Source: Congeria kusceri
Lineage: Eukaryota; Mollusca; Bivalvia; Myida; Dreissenidae
Direction: 5' to 3'
Assembly: GCA_027627225.1 (NCBI GenBank)
Contig: JAPFQT010000163.1
Span: forward strand, 231,001-295,000
Length of the DNA stretch: 64,000 bases
Both the position numbers and the translations under genes were made by a program. The notes beneath the pieces were generated by a model. The model did no database searches and was not told the origin of the DNA. It was given only the letters and a program-made list of their open reading frames with translations. Of this stretch, positions 12,936 through 25,226 are shown in pieces (the first letter of the stretch is position 1; every line of letters begins with the position of its first letter).

Positions 12936-15900
12936 GTCTTAAAAAGACACAAATAAACAAAACAAATAAATACATGAGTTCAATGAAAATAGCGAATGTA
13001 TCTAAATATATTCGTAAAAAGTTATATTATTTAAAAATGTATTTTATGAACATTTTTATTTTGAACGTTGTTTATTCATGTATGTAGATTGTTGGTGCTA
13101 TTTTTTTCTTATAAAAATGCACTACGTTTATTTCATCTTGTCTATTTAAACTTTTCTACTTATTTCATGTTTTCTCTCCAATTGTCTACTCATTGGCCAA
13201 AGGATATTTGTTAGAATTCGAATAATAAGCATAATTACCATTTTTCAAGATTAAGCGTGCACGAATCAAAAGTATTCGTGTATACCTGCTGAATATAAAC
13301 AATTTAGAAGAAACACCATCAGCTGATAGTTTGACCATTCTTCAGCTGTGGTAAGATAAGATTTTATGACGGTATCATAAAGATGGCTATCTGAATACCC
13401 CGGCTGTTAGCAGGGATAATCGTGTCCATCGTGTAGAGATTACTTTTATTAATAAAAAAACAAACTCAATTTATAAAAGTTTATAATGCGAGGAAATTAA
13501 ATTTGTTTGTTTCAAATGGGATGAACACAATTGATGATAAACAACTGAAATCACCTCAGAAACTTTCTTTTTTTTCATCTAACCGGAACATGCAAGTTTT
13601 TAAATAACACAACATTGCCACACGGAATATCAAACAGATACATTAGGAAATTCTCATGTCTACATGTTTGAAGAATTTTACTTAAACACAATTGCTTCAT
13701 TAAAACTATATTATTTTATTTTTGAAGTTCATTTAAGTAAATTATACAATATGTTGAAGATCAATACAAATAATTATTATATGCTATATCTTGAGTTGGT
13801 ATTTGATATTAAAAATATTTTAACCTGTTGTATTCTAATTGTTTAAAACATTCAACGCATGAAAACGTAAAATTCACTCAGGACATATAAGTGTTAGAAA
13901 AAAGAAAACCCGATATTAATAGTTGTTACCGTATTGTTCATGTACTGCGCATTGTATTAAATTACAGGTAAGTGTGTTTGTGCAATTTCCCCCTAAATAA
14001 ACTCGAGTATAATATAAATATTAATATGAAAATGGAATCTTAATTCGTACTCACCAAGCATTACCAATCCTTTACATGTATAAACAAGCCATTTCGATCA
14101 TTAGAAACGTGTTTGTATGGTCTTTCTGAGGAGAAAGATGCAATATATATTTGTTTGTTATTCGAACGTGTTAAGAAACTGAAGATACATGGTGGTGTCG
14201 GGATTAGAGACACATTATCCGGTGGGACATAGAAAATGAAAATATGACGTGCTTTAGCTAGATAAACTTCCTCCTTCTCGGCAAGTAAACTGTGTTCTAT
14301 TGATCGTGCTCACTTCTGAATTGTATTTTATAGTACACGTAAGAGTAATATAGTAATTAAAAGCATCATGACACACAAGCATGATGGCGTTTTGAAAATA
14401 TGCATTTTTTATCATGCCACTATGTCATATAACATAGATATATTAAATGAACTTTGATTAATATGTAGCCATTATAATGGGTTTGATACTGTGTATCTTC
14501 ATAACATATTACGAGGGTTGTCCGGAATTAGTTTATGTATTTCTTAAACAACAGTATAGTATTACTTAACGCATTATATATAGTGCTTATGCATTGATAA
14601 ATAGAAAGCTGGTATTGGTTTGAGTGTATACACATTCGCATCTACGGAGCAGTTTAATGAATTAGTTGACGTCAACATAACATTGGAAGATCTTTTAGAT
14701 TGGCATGCAAACAAAACCTCTAGACGTATGAGGTATTCCCCATTAAATGAAACGTATTTCTCAAATCATTCAACCCATGTCATGTACATATTACTGTACC
14801 ATGTTTTGTCATATACAATCAAAGTGTATCAACACACCGTTGACTGATCCAATCATCATAAGAGTTATCCCTAGGATCTGACCTAAGGTGATCCATTCCT
14901 ATGTTTGTCTGATTTATTTGTCTCATTATCTTTACTTTGACTATGGGATTTGTATATGTGTGACTTACCAACATCAATGTCATTTATTATTTGGTTTACA
15001 TATGTAAATGGTTTGACTGGAGTCATTTTGTGAACACAGAAATGACTTGAGTGCCCAACGCTGCTCCGTACGCTTGTCTGACGTCACGTGATTTCTGACA
15101 TACCACTTCATCGTTTTTTTATTGTAAAAAAATAACGACTTGGGAAAAACATTTGACATTTTGATATCTCATCAATGTACTATTGCTGATAGTGTCAAAT
15201 CACTATGGTACAATTTCTCGTTAGTTTAAGAATAAAATGTAACTGCATATGACTGAGGCGAAATATTGAACGTCTTTTCACTCAATGTTAAGGAAGATTC
15301 CCAAACTGAAAATTTTTTATTGGGTAAAATAGGGCAGATGTTGACAATGGGTGCATCTTACACTGTGCAGCGATGAAGATATCATCAGGAAATATTGCAG
15401 TATGATTGCCCACCCTGTGTTAAACAATCAAAAGCAAGTTATCTTGGAGAACATCTTACCATGTAAGCAGGTTGTTTTATGAATGCGTTGACGTGTCCAC
15501 GAACTGTTGTTGCTCACGAAATAAATCATAAGTCACACAGTAAATGTACACTGTTGTCTACATTTTGTACGTAGACATTGCAATAACGCTCGTGAGTAAC
15601 CTATCCATTTAACCACTTCAGCTTTTTGCCACACATACATACTTACAATGTACATCTATGCTTGTCGAGTGTAGTGTGTGCTGTGGAAATTCAGTGAGGC
15701 TATTTTTAGAACGCTGCAGTTTATAAAGTCAGCCATTAGCCAATATATCGAGAGGGAAATATCTCGAGGATGCCATTGTTCAAGGCCATCGTTCTTAAGA
15801 AGGTATTCCGTTAGTTTAATAAAATGAAATATGTTCGCTTGTGTTAAGAAGTTTAAAATTAATATACATATATGTTATTACAAGAATTATATTACAGAAA

Positions 15901-16269
15901 ATAAACAAACACGAGCCCATATAAATATATATATCATAATCCAATTTGCGATTCGTACAACAGTAATAAACGTGTTTTACAAATGTAGTATGATTGCAAT
16001 GATTGCTCCGAATACATAATAAATATACGTACAAAGAATGTGAGTATTGTTTGCAAACAAATATGAAGGCTAACGGCATGTTCTCGTCATTCACGGCATT
16101 ACAAATATCACACCCCATAGAGGAGGATACAAGGAAATGTCAACCCATGAATGGTATTGTCAACCGATGCGTATGTTAGTGTAAAGAACAATTCAAAACA
16201 AATCGATGATTTATTATGCATACTTCATGTTCCGCATTTTCCGCAAGAGTTGTTTGGTGGGACGAACAC
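12936..16269. other. non-coding, nothing firmly recognised
   Basis: About 3.3 kb of AT-rich DNA. The ORF at 14620-14847 (75 residues) and those at 15816-16118 have no domain I recognise and no clear splice borders. A mariner-like ACGAGGGTTGTCCGG at 14510 stands alone without a partner. Confidence 0.4.
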
Positions 16270-16277
16270 ATAAAAAC
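16270..16277. repeat. 8-bp target-site duplication, left
   Basis: ATAAAAAC immediately before the left end of the hAT-like element; the identical octamer follows the right end at 19886-19893. Confidence 0.9.
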
Positions 16278-16811
16278 TAGCGATGGGACCGAATACTGAC
16301 ATCAATATTCGAATATTCGTTTTAGGTATTCGAATATATTCGAATATTCGTTTTGTAAATACTACATTATACTACTATCCGAAATATGTATACGTCGTGT
16401 ACGTAGTTGTATTACCTTGTTTCATTGGTAAATGAGCGATATTACTTTGTGAGTGTTAGGCAAATATAAAAAAATGTAAGATATTGTTAAATGTATTGTT
16501 AGTTAATTTGTTAATCGTTCCGTTTTTTGGATATAATGGAGAATAATGTACAAGTGACGTATATTAAGATTGACAAGATCATGCTAATTTTGTTAAAGAA
16601 ATTGATTGGCTGATAATGGATTTATTTTGATTGGTTTACTTACAGAGTAATTGTAATTTACTGTAAACAAGTTAACCGTATAGATGTCACTTAAGGATAA
16701 TAAACAACAATGTACGCCTTGTGCAAACTGTGAAACCGTTATCACAACATGGCCCAGTTTTGTTATTTGTGGATACAATGCGTCATGTTCGCGCCTCCTG
16801 CAAACCGTTAA

Positions 16812-19424
16812 TTCGCGGCCCTAGTTCACGACTTAACTGAATTTTCTGATCACTGTCCCATGGAATTTGAACTGCATTTAGATGTCCGTACTTCTGATAT
16901 AACCGATAATAAATATATTGAAAAGATCATATGGGGTCCTCATAATCCGGATTCGTTTTCCGATATTTTAGAAAATAACAGATGTGTATTTGATTGCATT
17001 CAAAACAACTTACTTTCAGGTCAAATTGATATTAATGCATGTATTGAATCATTGTCGAAGTTGGTCTTTGATATATCATTTTCAATACATGGCAAAGTGT
17101 TAAAAAGTACTAAACAAGCTAAAACTAAAAAATCTCCATGGTTTAACGAGATATGTAAATCATCAAAAAATTCCTTTTTGCATGCGAAACGAACTTTTAA
17201 ACACAACCCTCAGGAAAACAATAGAATTTATTTCTTACAGCAAAGAAGTGAATATGCTAAACAAAAACGTTATGCTAAATATAATTATAACAATAAAGAA
17301 AAACATAAATTATCTAATTTGTGTCAACAAAACCCAAATAATTTCTGGAAACACATTAGAAAATTTACTAACAAAACTAATGAGATTTCATCGGATGTGT
17401 CTTTACAAGACTTCGTGAACCATTTTAAAAATATTTCTAATTCGATTGAAATTTCGGGTTTCAATACTGAAAATGTTAATGAGTTTGATGTAAATATCGA
17501 TGAATTGGATATGGATTTTACGGTCGATGAAGTGGAAAAAACAATACTATCTCTCAAGAAAAATAAAAGTGGCGATCTTGATGGAAATGTTTGTGACTTT
17601 ATTATAGATGCAAAACATTTTATTGCACCTTATTTTGTGGTTATATTTAACTACATTTTTACTAATGGTAGCTATCCTGACGCATGGGCCAAGGGTATTA
17701 TTGTCCCTATTCACAAAAAGGGCGATACTAAAAATCCTTCGAATTATCGGGGTATAACTTTAATAAATATTTCAGCTAAATTGTTTTCTCTATTGATTAG
17801 AAACAGAATTAATAAATGGTGTGAAAATAATAAAAAATTTAATGACTCACAATTTGGCTTCAGGGACAATCATAGTACAACGGACTGCATTTTCATCTTA
17901 CATTTAATTATCCAGAAAGTTTTAGCATCTAATAACAAATTGTTCTGTGCTTTTATAGATTATGAAAAGGCCTTCGATACTGTAAATCACGATATACTAT
18001 GGATAAAACTGGTAAAATCAGACCTGAGCTGTAAGATTATAAACATTATCAAATCAATCTATTCAAGCATAAAAGCATGTGTCCGACCTAGCTCGGACAT
18101 AGGCTTTTCGGAATTTTTCGGCATATCAATTGGCCTAAAACAAGGTGAGCCACTCTCACCCCTTTTATTTATACTTTTTATTAATGATATCCCTGATTAT
18201 ATTGATATTGTAAATCTATCGGACAAAGATATTGAACAGTTGTCATTGTATCTTCTGCTATTTGCTGACGACATCGCACTGTTTACCACTAATCCGAAAA
18301 GTCTTCAAGCACAACTTAATAGTATATCGCAATACTCTACATCTTGTGGTTTAAAAATTAATGTTAACAAAACTAAAGTCTGTATTTTTGAAAAGCGTAA
18401 GAGTCGCCATAATTATCAGTGGATTATAAGTGAACAAATCATCGAAATTGTTGACAGTTATTGCTACTTGGGTGTAAAATTATATTATACAGGTAACATG
18501 CGATATGCCGTCAAAGTTCTCTCTGATCAGGCCCTGAAAGGATATTATAGTCTTCTTTGTTTATTTAATAATGTCAAAATGGATGTTAAGACTAAATTAT
18601 ATCTATTTGATTGTATGATTTTACCTATTCTACTGTACGGTTCAGAAATATGGGGAATATATAACTTTAAAGAAATTGATACCTTACATTTTAAATTTTT
18701 GAAAACAATTCTTGGTGTAAAACAATCAACATCAAATATGGCTGTATTAGGTGAAACTGGCAGATATCCGTTATCAGTGTTATGTAAAGAAATAGCTCTT
18801 AAATTTTATGTAAAATTAATGAATAATAAAGACTCTATTATGTATAGAGTGCTTGTAAATCAACGGAATCTAAATGCCTTTTGCTGGTTTAAAGCATGCA
18901 AATCCTACTTTGAAAGTCTGGGAAATGGTGATCTATTTGAAAATCCTAATGTCAATATTAATTCCGCTACAGTGAAACTACGGATCCGTGACCAGTTCCA
19001 ACAAACATGGTTCGAATCCATATCAAATATGCCTAAATTATTTTACTACTGTAAATTTAAAAGTAATTTTGAATATGAAGACTATTTAGATTATGTATCA
19101 CATGAAAAATCAAGAATATCCCTTACAAGACTACGTCTGAGCTCACATAATTTAGAAATTGAAACTGGCAGATATACTAATGTAGATCGAAGTAATAGAG
19201 TGTGTAGATTATGTTCATCAAACACTGTTGAAACTGAATACCATTTCTTGTTATGTTGAACTGCTTTTACTGACATTAGGAAAAAATATCTAGTACATAC
19301 TTCCTGGCCGTCTATAAATATGTTTATTAATTTCATGTCATCGAAGTCTAAACGAAAAATCAGACACATTGCTAAATATTCTCATAATGCTATGATTTTA
19401 CGTGATACATTGCTTGCTGTGTGA
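16812..19424 (+). pseudogene. LINE ORF2: endonuclease tail, reverse transcriptase, C-terminal CxxC region
   Basis: The longest ORF in the window. Before the first Met (16860) the frame reads ...FSDHCP, the conserved SDH end of an AP-endonuclease domain, so 16860 is not a true start. Counting from that Met: QFGFR near residue 330; AFIDYEKAFDTVN near 364 (RT motif with catalytic Asp); GLKQGEPLSPLL near 425; FADD near 468 (catalytic Asp pair); and CRLCSS...H...C near 782. The frame hits TGA at 19257-19259, but the same frame continues with plausible sequence for 54 more codons to a second TGA at 19422-19424, so the first stop is probably a late nonsense change. Otherwise it is intact over about 800 residues, suggesting a young insertion. 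The clade is undecided (CR1/Jockey/L2-like or L1-like). Confidence 0.85.
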
Positions 19425-19582
19425 AACTCTGAATATATATATTTGATGTATATATTATAAAAAAGTCATGAGATATATATGTATATGATTGTGTATATAT
19501 ATGATTGTTGTCTGTATGTCTTGGCCATAATCTTCTAAATAATTGTAAATGGCCCGAGGCAATGCTTTTGCCGTTTTTTGCC

Positions 19583-19588
19583 AATAAA
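19583..19588 (+). terminator. AATAAA poly(A) signal of the LINE
   Basis: AATAAA lies 158 bp after the last stop, next to GGCCCGAGGCAATGCTTTTGCC-type sequence that could fold into a small hairpin. Such a GGCC...AATAAA end is common at LINE 3' termini. Confidence 0.5.
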
Positions 19589-19885
19589 CGAAATGTAAAG
19601 ACGTGGCCCCCCCCCCCACTGCCAATTATCGATTGTCGATTGTCGTTAATTGGACATGTTTGGCATATTTTGTAAAAAAGTTAGACTGCCCCGCCCACAT
19701 GCTAGGCAGAAAATACGACTGGAATTCATGTTAACTTTGCAATCAAACAGGAAAAAAAACATGTCTTAAGAAAAATTGTTCTTTAAATAAATTTGAAAAT
19801 CGAATATTCGTATTCGTTTTTTTTATATTCGAATATTATCCCATATTCGAATATTCGAATATTCGAGTATTCGGTCCCATCCCTA

Positions 19886-19893
19886 ATAAAAAC
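19886..19893. repeat. 8-bp target-site duplication, right
   Basis: ATAAAAAC, identical to 16270-16277, directly follows the CCATCCCTA right terminus. Confidence 0.9.
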
Positions 19894-20940
19894 ACATAAT
19901 GAGTTATTTGGGTAAATTTCTTCATGTATTCAATCTCTCATTCTCTATTCTAACATGCTCATATTAAATGGTACGTTTACTATGAAACACTTCCAGTTTG
20001 TGGTTTGGAAGAAAAATATAATAAAACCACAAAGTCTTACTATCGGCAGAAATTGTGACGCAGAGAGAAAACAATGAGGTTCGGTGGTAGTTTCCAATTC
20101 AAGAAGCAGCTACTCTGAAAGAATAACTGTTAAAATCAAAACGTAGCATATTGGAAGATATTTTTGATTAATGTCAGTTAACAAATCTGTTTACAAACAT
20201 ACTAAAACTACATCATATTTACGAAAGCGTCAGTATGCAGTACGCGCATAAGTATACGTGCATCGATATAAAACGCACAACATATGTTTTTGCAGTGTAG
20301 TCTACCCGAAGTGGCAATGTTTATATGTATGTGTTATTGTGTCACAAATAACGTACACTATAATTGCTAATAAATGTATTTATTACTTTCTGCGTCAAAC
20401 AATGCACTCAAACGTTTAAAAAAAAAATCAATATTGTATAAGCATAAAACGTAAGCAAGCAAGCACAATATAAATGCAAAACCCAATATCCTTAATAGAC
20501 TGTTTAAAGGCGTCTTACAGACAAGTGTATAGGTTTGTGCTTAAACAAAATCATATCATTAAAGAAAGGAAGCTCAATGTCTTTCATTGAATTTTATGAT
20601 AGTTTGTATATACTGTCACCCTTTTTTGTGCATATTATATTGTCAACGTTTTCACGAACACCGACGTATGACAACATCGATTTACAATTTCATACATTAT
20701 GTGGCATAGCGAGGGCATTTTAAAGGCATATAGCTATATATCAAAACAGCACCATTTCCTTTTTTCCAGGATATATTTCTAAAAAAATGTACAATATATT
20801 GATGTATTTGTTAAGAACATATTATAGACCAAGACGAACAAAACAAATATTGTGGATCCAGTAGGAATAAAACTCACTCACGCCTCTAAATTATTTTGCA
20901 AATGTTATTGTCGGCCTACCGTTGATACGCCCCTTTAAAT
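19894..20940. other. non-coding, nothing recognised
   Basis: AT-rich spacer. The ORF at 20535-20723 has no recognisable domain or splice borders. Confidence 0.4.
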
Positions 20941-20954
20941 GCACAAAGTAGCAA

Positions 20955-21091
20955 ATGTAGTAGTAGTAGTAATAATCGTAGTAGTACTACTAGTAGTAAT
21001 TGTAGTAGCAGTAGTAGTAGTAGTAGTAGGAATAGTAGTAGTGGTAGTAGTAGTAGTAGTAGTATTAGTAGTAGTAGTAGTAGTAGTAGTA

Positions 21092-21150
<59 letters not shown>

Positions 21151-21315
21151 ATAGTAGTAATAGTAGTAGAAGTAGTAGTAGCAGTTGTAGTAGGTAGAAG
21201 TATTTCCTATCGTTTTAGTAGGGGAAGTAGTAGTAGTAGTAGTAGCAGTAGTAGTAGTAGTAGTAGTAGTAGTAATAGTAGTAGTTGATGCTGCTGTTGC
21301 TGTTGAAGTTGTAGT
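20955..21315. repeat. (TAG)n microsatellite array
   Basis: About 360 bp of TAG triplets, interrupted by TAA, CAG and GAAG variants and a 35-bp unique stretch near 21194-21228. It ends in TGTTGCTGTTGAAGTTG. The minus-strand ORFs of poly-Thr, poly-Tyr and poly-Leu are the three frames of the repeat and not proteins. Confidence 0.95.
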
Positions 21316-21344
21316 GGATATAGAAGAAGTAGTAAGCACTGTAA

Positions 21345-23255
21345 AAGTAGTTGCAATATTGGTGCCTTCAAATGTGATTTTGTTACATTTATAACAGTTT
21401 GTAAAATTAAATATAAAAATATAAAGTAGCTGTATAATACATTAAAGGAAATTAGTAACACATATTTGTGGAACATACAACAAGTGTTCAATTCAAGAGA
21501 AATTCAATTTGGATTAACAATACAGAAGTGCTTTCGCAATGTATTATGAACATGTGTTTCACGACATGATATAGAATGACACAATGACATGAATTGTATC
21601 AAAGTACGAAATGTCAAGTATAACGTCGATTGATTCGCTAAATTATCCAGATGCAACGCAGGCACAAACAAACGCTCGCGTGATCGTTTGCGCGCATCTG
21701 TGACATCAGGTTTTAAAAAATGCAATGATTTTCACATTGAATACATCCTTCGTTTGATTAGTGAATTACATCAATATTAAAGGATGTTTTATAATAACAT
21801 TTTGAAGTGGTTTAAAGAGGTTTATTATTCGATCAAAAACAATTTTTAAATTTCTAAACTTTAAATGGGCATACTAAATGAAGGTCGGCAATAACATGTT
21901 CAATTCAAAGTTCATATCCAGATGAATAGTTTTAAAGCATTATCAAAACAACGACCTTGAACACGATACATCAATATATTGTTTTGCAATACAATATATC
22001 GTACATACATAGGAAATTATTGTTTTGATATGTGTCCCTATATCTGCAATATAGTGTGGATATAACCCTTTAAACGGGTATGAATTGTCAATTGAGTAAT
22101 TGTATTTATCATAGCTTAAGCTTGAGACTGTAACTATTTCTAAACATCAATTTCAAAGGGAACGTTTTTACGCGTTGTTGTTGTTTTTTTAAATTTAATC
22201 ATTTTCTTCCTAAGCTATCCAACTCAGTTAACAAAAGCACAATACAATAGCACAGGAACTACATAGCAACATGGTTTAGTAATAAAAAACATTGCATCGT
22301 CAAATATATAGTGTAGAAACAAGCAGCTATTTTCATAACTAACGTGCACTAACATTTTGACTTCACAGTAGGTTGATAATATACTGAAAGTTAAATACAA
22401 CATTCAAACGCATATAAACAATTGTTATTAAATCTTAAACCTTCTATTTGCGTTAATGCGTTCTTTCAAAATATACATTGCATAATAATAGGATGTATTC
22501 ATTCGCACTATAAATTTTGTTAAAGTAGTTAAAACAAACAACTTAATGAATACAATGAAAACGTCATGGAAATCATGATTTAACAATCGCATCGTTTGTT
22601 CAACTACTTGTTTATATTTGTTATGGAACATTAGTCATGCACATGCTACTTAGCACATCCCTTCCTGTTATCGCCACAACATTTTCGCTCAAACAATATT
22701 AGCGATTGTCTTCAGTCAAGAACTTAATTGCCTAAACAGTATTCTTTAATAGATCAATTAGCCACAGTAAGTCATCAAACACCGTGTTTATGTCTCCGCT
22801 GGATGTACATTCATTAAGAAATTGTAAAACTATAACCAGTAATGTATTATCATTGTATACTTAACTGCATGTACCTCGTGATTGGTTTAGTTAAGATTGT
22901 GAAAGGTCTGACCGAAACAATTACTTATTTGTCCGTAAAACATGTTGACTCTTTCATCAGTGCATGTCTGTTTAGATTACATAAATGCCAATAAATATTC
23001 TAAAGAAAGAAATATTGCAGTTTTCGTCAAACATGGCGAACCAAAAGCCAGCACATAGAGACTTTTGTCATTAGTAATTATGTTAACATTACTTATACAT
23101 GATTTTGTATTTTACTTGATATGTAGAAATATAATTATTTATTTATATTACACATGCACACACATTCACACTTCTTTCTGTACCCTTATATATCATAATT
23201 ATTACACATATACATTTTGTCAATATAATAACAACTGTGTTAACCAAACATACAT
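21345..23255. other. non-coding, nothing recognised
   Basis: No domain-bearing ORF, RNA gene or clear repeat. Small ORFs at 21504-21725 and 22428-22631 are not supported. Confidence 0.4.
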
Positions 23256-23260
23256 GCGAT

Positions 23261-23463
23261 TTTATCCCATCACAATGCCTGCATTGACGGAATAAAACCC
23301 CGTGGGATAAACTTAGCCGAATTTCACCTTGTTGAATACAGCAAATACGCGCCTTATAATTACGTCATTTTGTTTATTTTCGTGACGTCATTTGATGTTT
23401 TTAGTGTTATTTAGCGGTGTTCTATCGTTTATTTTCAAACTAAAGACAGAGTGATGGGATAAA
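23261..23463. mobile_element. 203-bp MITE-like element, perfect 13-bp inverted ends
   Basis: TTTATCCCATCAC at 23261-23273 is matched exactly by GTGATGGGATAAA at 23451-23463. The interior is non-coding and contains two TGACGTCA/TTACGTCA-like sites. No flanking duplication could be settled because the ends are AT-rich, so the superfamily is open. Confidence 0.7.
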
Positions 23464-24026
23464 TTGAATATCAGGTAAGTGTTGAAAACGTTTATTTGCT
23501 CGGTACGAACACCTTAACCACTCCCCAAGGCTCGTGGTTTCGGTTTTCTAAGCCTCGCTAAATAAACTTATCTGTATTAACACTAACCTTGTAATCTCTA
23601 TATGTTCCAAACAGATGTCCAAGCCATTGTTTCGTGGCTCTGCATCAAACGAAAATATGAGAACAACATACGAACACAACGAATGATAAGTTGGAAAGCA
23701 AAATAATATTTAATACAATGTAGTTGCAATCCATTTCTTACAAAAACGAGCATGTAGTAGTATTTAACTCGATGCATGTACACAAAATATTTAGACGAAA
23801 GTATAGTGCTTGGTCGCTTGGCTATATATGCCTTTGTTGATTTGACAGGAGGTTTTCTACTAAAGAGATGTTTTCTGTTTTGTCTTCAGCATCAACATAT
23901 ATAAAGAAGTATTAACAGCCAAAGAGCTAATTTTTTACACAATTTATAGTTTTTGCATACACGCTTAAAAAAATTGTTATTCAAAGCATGACAATATTTA
24001 TAGAGATTTAATTATATGCAGTGTAG

Positions 24027-24127
24027 TTAATACGTTATTTCAGCACCTGTTCCCTGTGTTTTGGTCTTTTTGACAACGCTGTATTGGTAGTCTTCAGGCG
24101 TAGTATCTTGAAGAACTAATTGTAGAC
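24027..24127 (-). CDS. candidate terminal exon of receptor gene (Tyr-motif tail, stop)
   Basis: The minus strand has a pyrimidine-rich tract and CAG acceptor before 24127, then 2 nt plus 33 codons ending in TAA. The peptide contains PEDYQYSVVKKTKTQG and ends AEITY. It closely resembles the PLYSVVYKTKT end of the exon at 25227-25667, which supports membership in one gene. The phase (2 nt completing a codon) matches the phase-1 ends of all the upstream tail exons, so it joins any of them in frame. Tyr-x-x-Val is the type of site bound by SH2 domains once phosphorylated. Family recognition is by motif only. Confidence 0.6.
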
Positions 24128-24638
24128 CTGTTTCAAAAAGGCAGTGACGCCATATATGTACATTATTAAGTATAATAGAATGTGAACACATTTACATATA
24201 ATGCATTAAGCAACCGTGTTAGTCGGACAATTATCTTGGATCAAGTTTCAATAAAATATTGTTCCGATTAACACACAAATACATATCGTACTTACCTATC
24301 ACCATGTGTGGCTTGGTCTACAAAGTAAAAATTCACAGTAATGATATTCACGCGGCTTTGCATCAAATCAACAATATGTTTGCACACGTACATTATTTCA
24401 ATTAGCGTGAGACATGCAATAAACACATGTATGTTAAACCATGGAGTGCATAATATTAAGTTTGTGTAATGCTAAAGATATGTTGTACCTCTGACACCTA
24501 TATAATAAATATATGGTAGAAGACGTATTTAAAAACGAATTATCACCTTTCTATAACCTGACTCAAAGTTATAAATTCTTAACCGCTTATAAGTTAGTTG
24601 TAAATAGCTCCGATTTCACCACGTCAAAGATGTTTTAC

Positions 24639-24716
24639 AAATGCCTTCCTTGTTCTTCTTGTTTACGTTGCTATAAGGAGGGTTAACGGAGGCGGAACGC
24701 AATGGCACTGGTGGAA
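24639..24716 (-). CDS. candidate receptor tail exon (proline-rich plus YSNV)
   Basis: A 78-nt candidate exon: acceptor AACAG, 2 nt + 25 codons + 1 nt, then GTAAAA donor. The peptide reads VPPVPLRSASVNPPYSNVNK and on to GI. PPVPLR fits the class II SH3-ligand pattern PxxPxR, and YSN fits the pYxN pattern preferred by Grb2-type SH2 domains. Phase 1 at both ends lets it be included or skipped without shifting the frame. The donor has T rather than G at its -1 position, so the 3' border is less certain. Confidence 0.5.
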
Positions 24717-25226
24717 CTGTTCTGTTAAACAAAGCAAATAATCGGTATATTTTGTAAGCTTAGCAATTTCAAAACAGTGCCGTATTATTTCTTGTTGGCT
24801 AATTACCAGTGTACAAATATGCGCAAAATACATACTAAATATAAGTTATATTGACAGTCATGTATGTTCTTACCTAGTACAATCAGTTGTCTCCGGAGCT
24901 AAAATAAAACACTGTATGTTTATTCTATTTTACATGTTAGTTTATGGTGCTACTTGAACATGTAGTCCAAAAATGTAATATAAATCATTTAAATATATTC
25001 TGTACTAGTATGTTAATGTATTGCATAGGCTATTTTTGTTAATATACGTGTAAATAATGGATTTATGTTCATGCCATATCATAATGAAGATCATATAGTG
25101 TATAAGAACCCATATTGTGTGTTGTTCCGCACATAGTTATTTATCAAGGTTACAAATTTCAACACATCAACACACTACTTTTAATACGAATCATATTTAT
25201 AACAAAAATCAATTATTGGATATTAC

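Larger units (their letters stand above)
16806..19602 (+). mobile_element. 5'-truncated non-LTR retrotransposon (LINE)
   Basis: The recognisable part begins in the last segment of the AP-endonuclease domain and runs through the reverse transcriptase and C-terminal zinc-finger-like region. The apparent 3' end has an AATAAA at 19583-19588. The missing 5' part (any ORF1 and most of the endonuclease) is typical 5' truncation from incomplete target-primed reverse transcription. No target duplication was resolved. A C-homopolymer begins at about 19609, just past the end. Confidence 0.8.
16278..19885. mobile_element. non-autonomous hAT-like element carrying a nested LINE
   Basis: The left end reads TAGCGATGGGACCGAATACT and the right end, reverse-complemented, reads TAGGGATGGGACCGAATACT. 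Both continue into ATTCGAATATTCG repeats over about 80 bp. Perfect 8-bp duplications (ATAAAAAC) flank the 3608-bp element. Short inverted ends with 8-bp duplications are the hallmark of the hAT superfamily. No transposase is visible. Almost all the central sequence is the plus-strand LINE at about 16806-19602, so without it the element would be a MITE of roughly 0.8 kb. One mismatch (C versus G at the fourth base) separates the extreme ends. Order of events: hAT-like insertion first, LINE insertion into it later. Confidence 0.88.

Noticed and set aside
14505..14530. mariner-type inverted end (ACGAGGGTTGTCCGG)
   Set aside because: No partner end and no transposase; a single 15-bp resemblance is not enough.
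14620..14847. 75-residue ORF as a transposase or host exon
   Set aside because: No recognisable motif and no paired splice sites.
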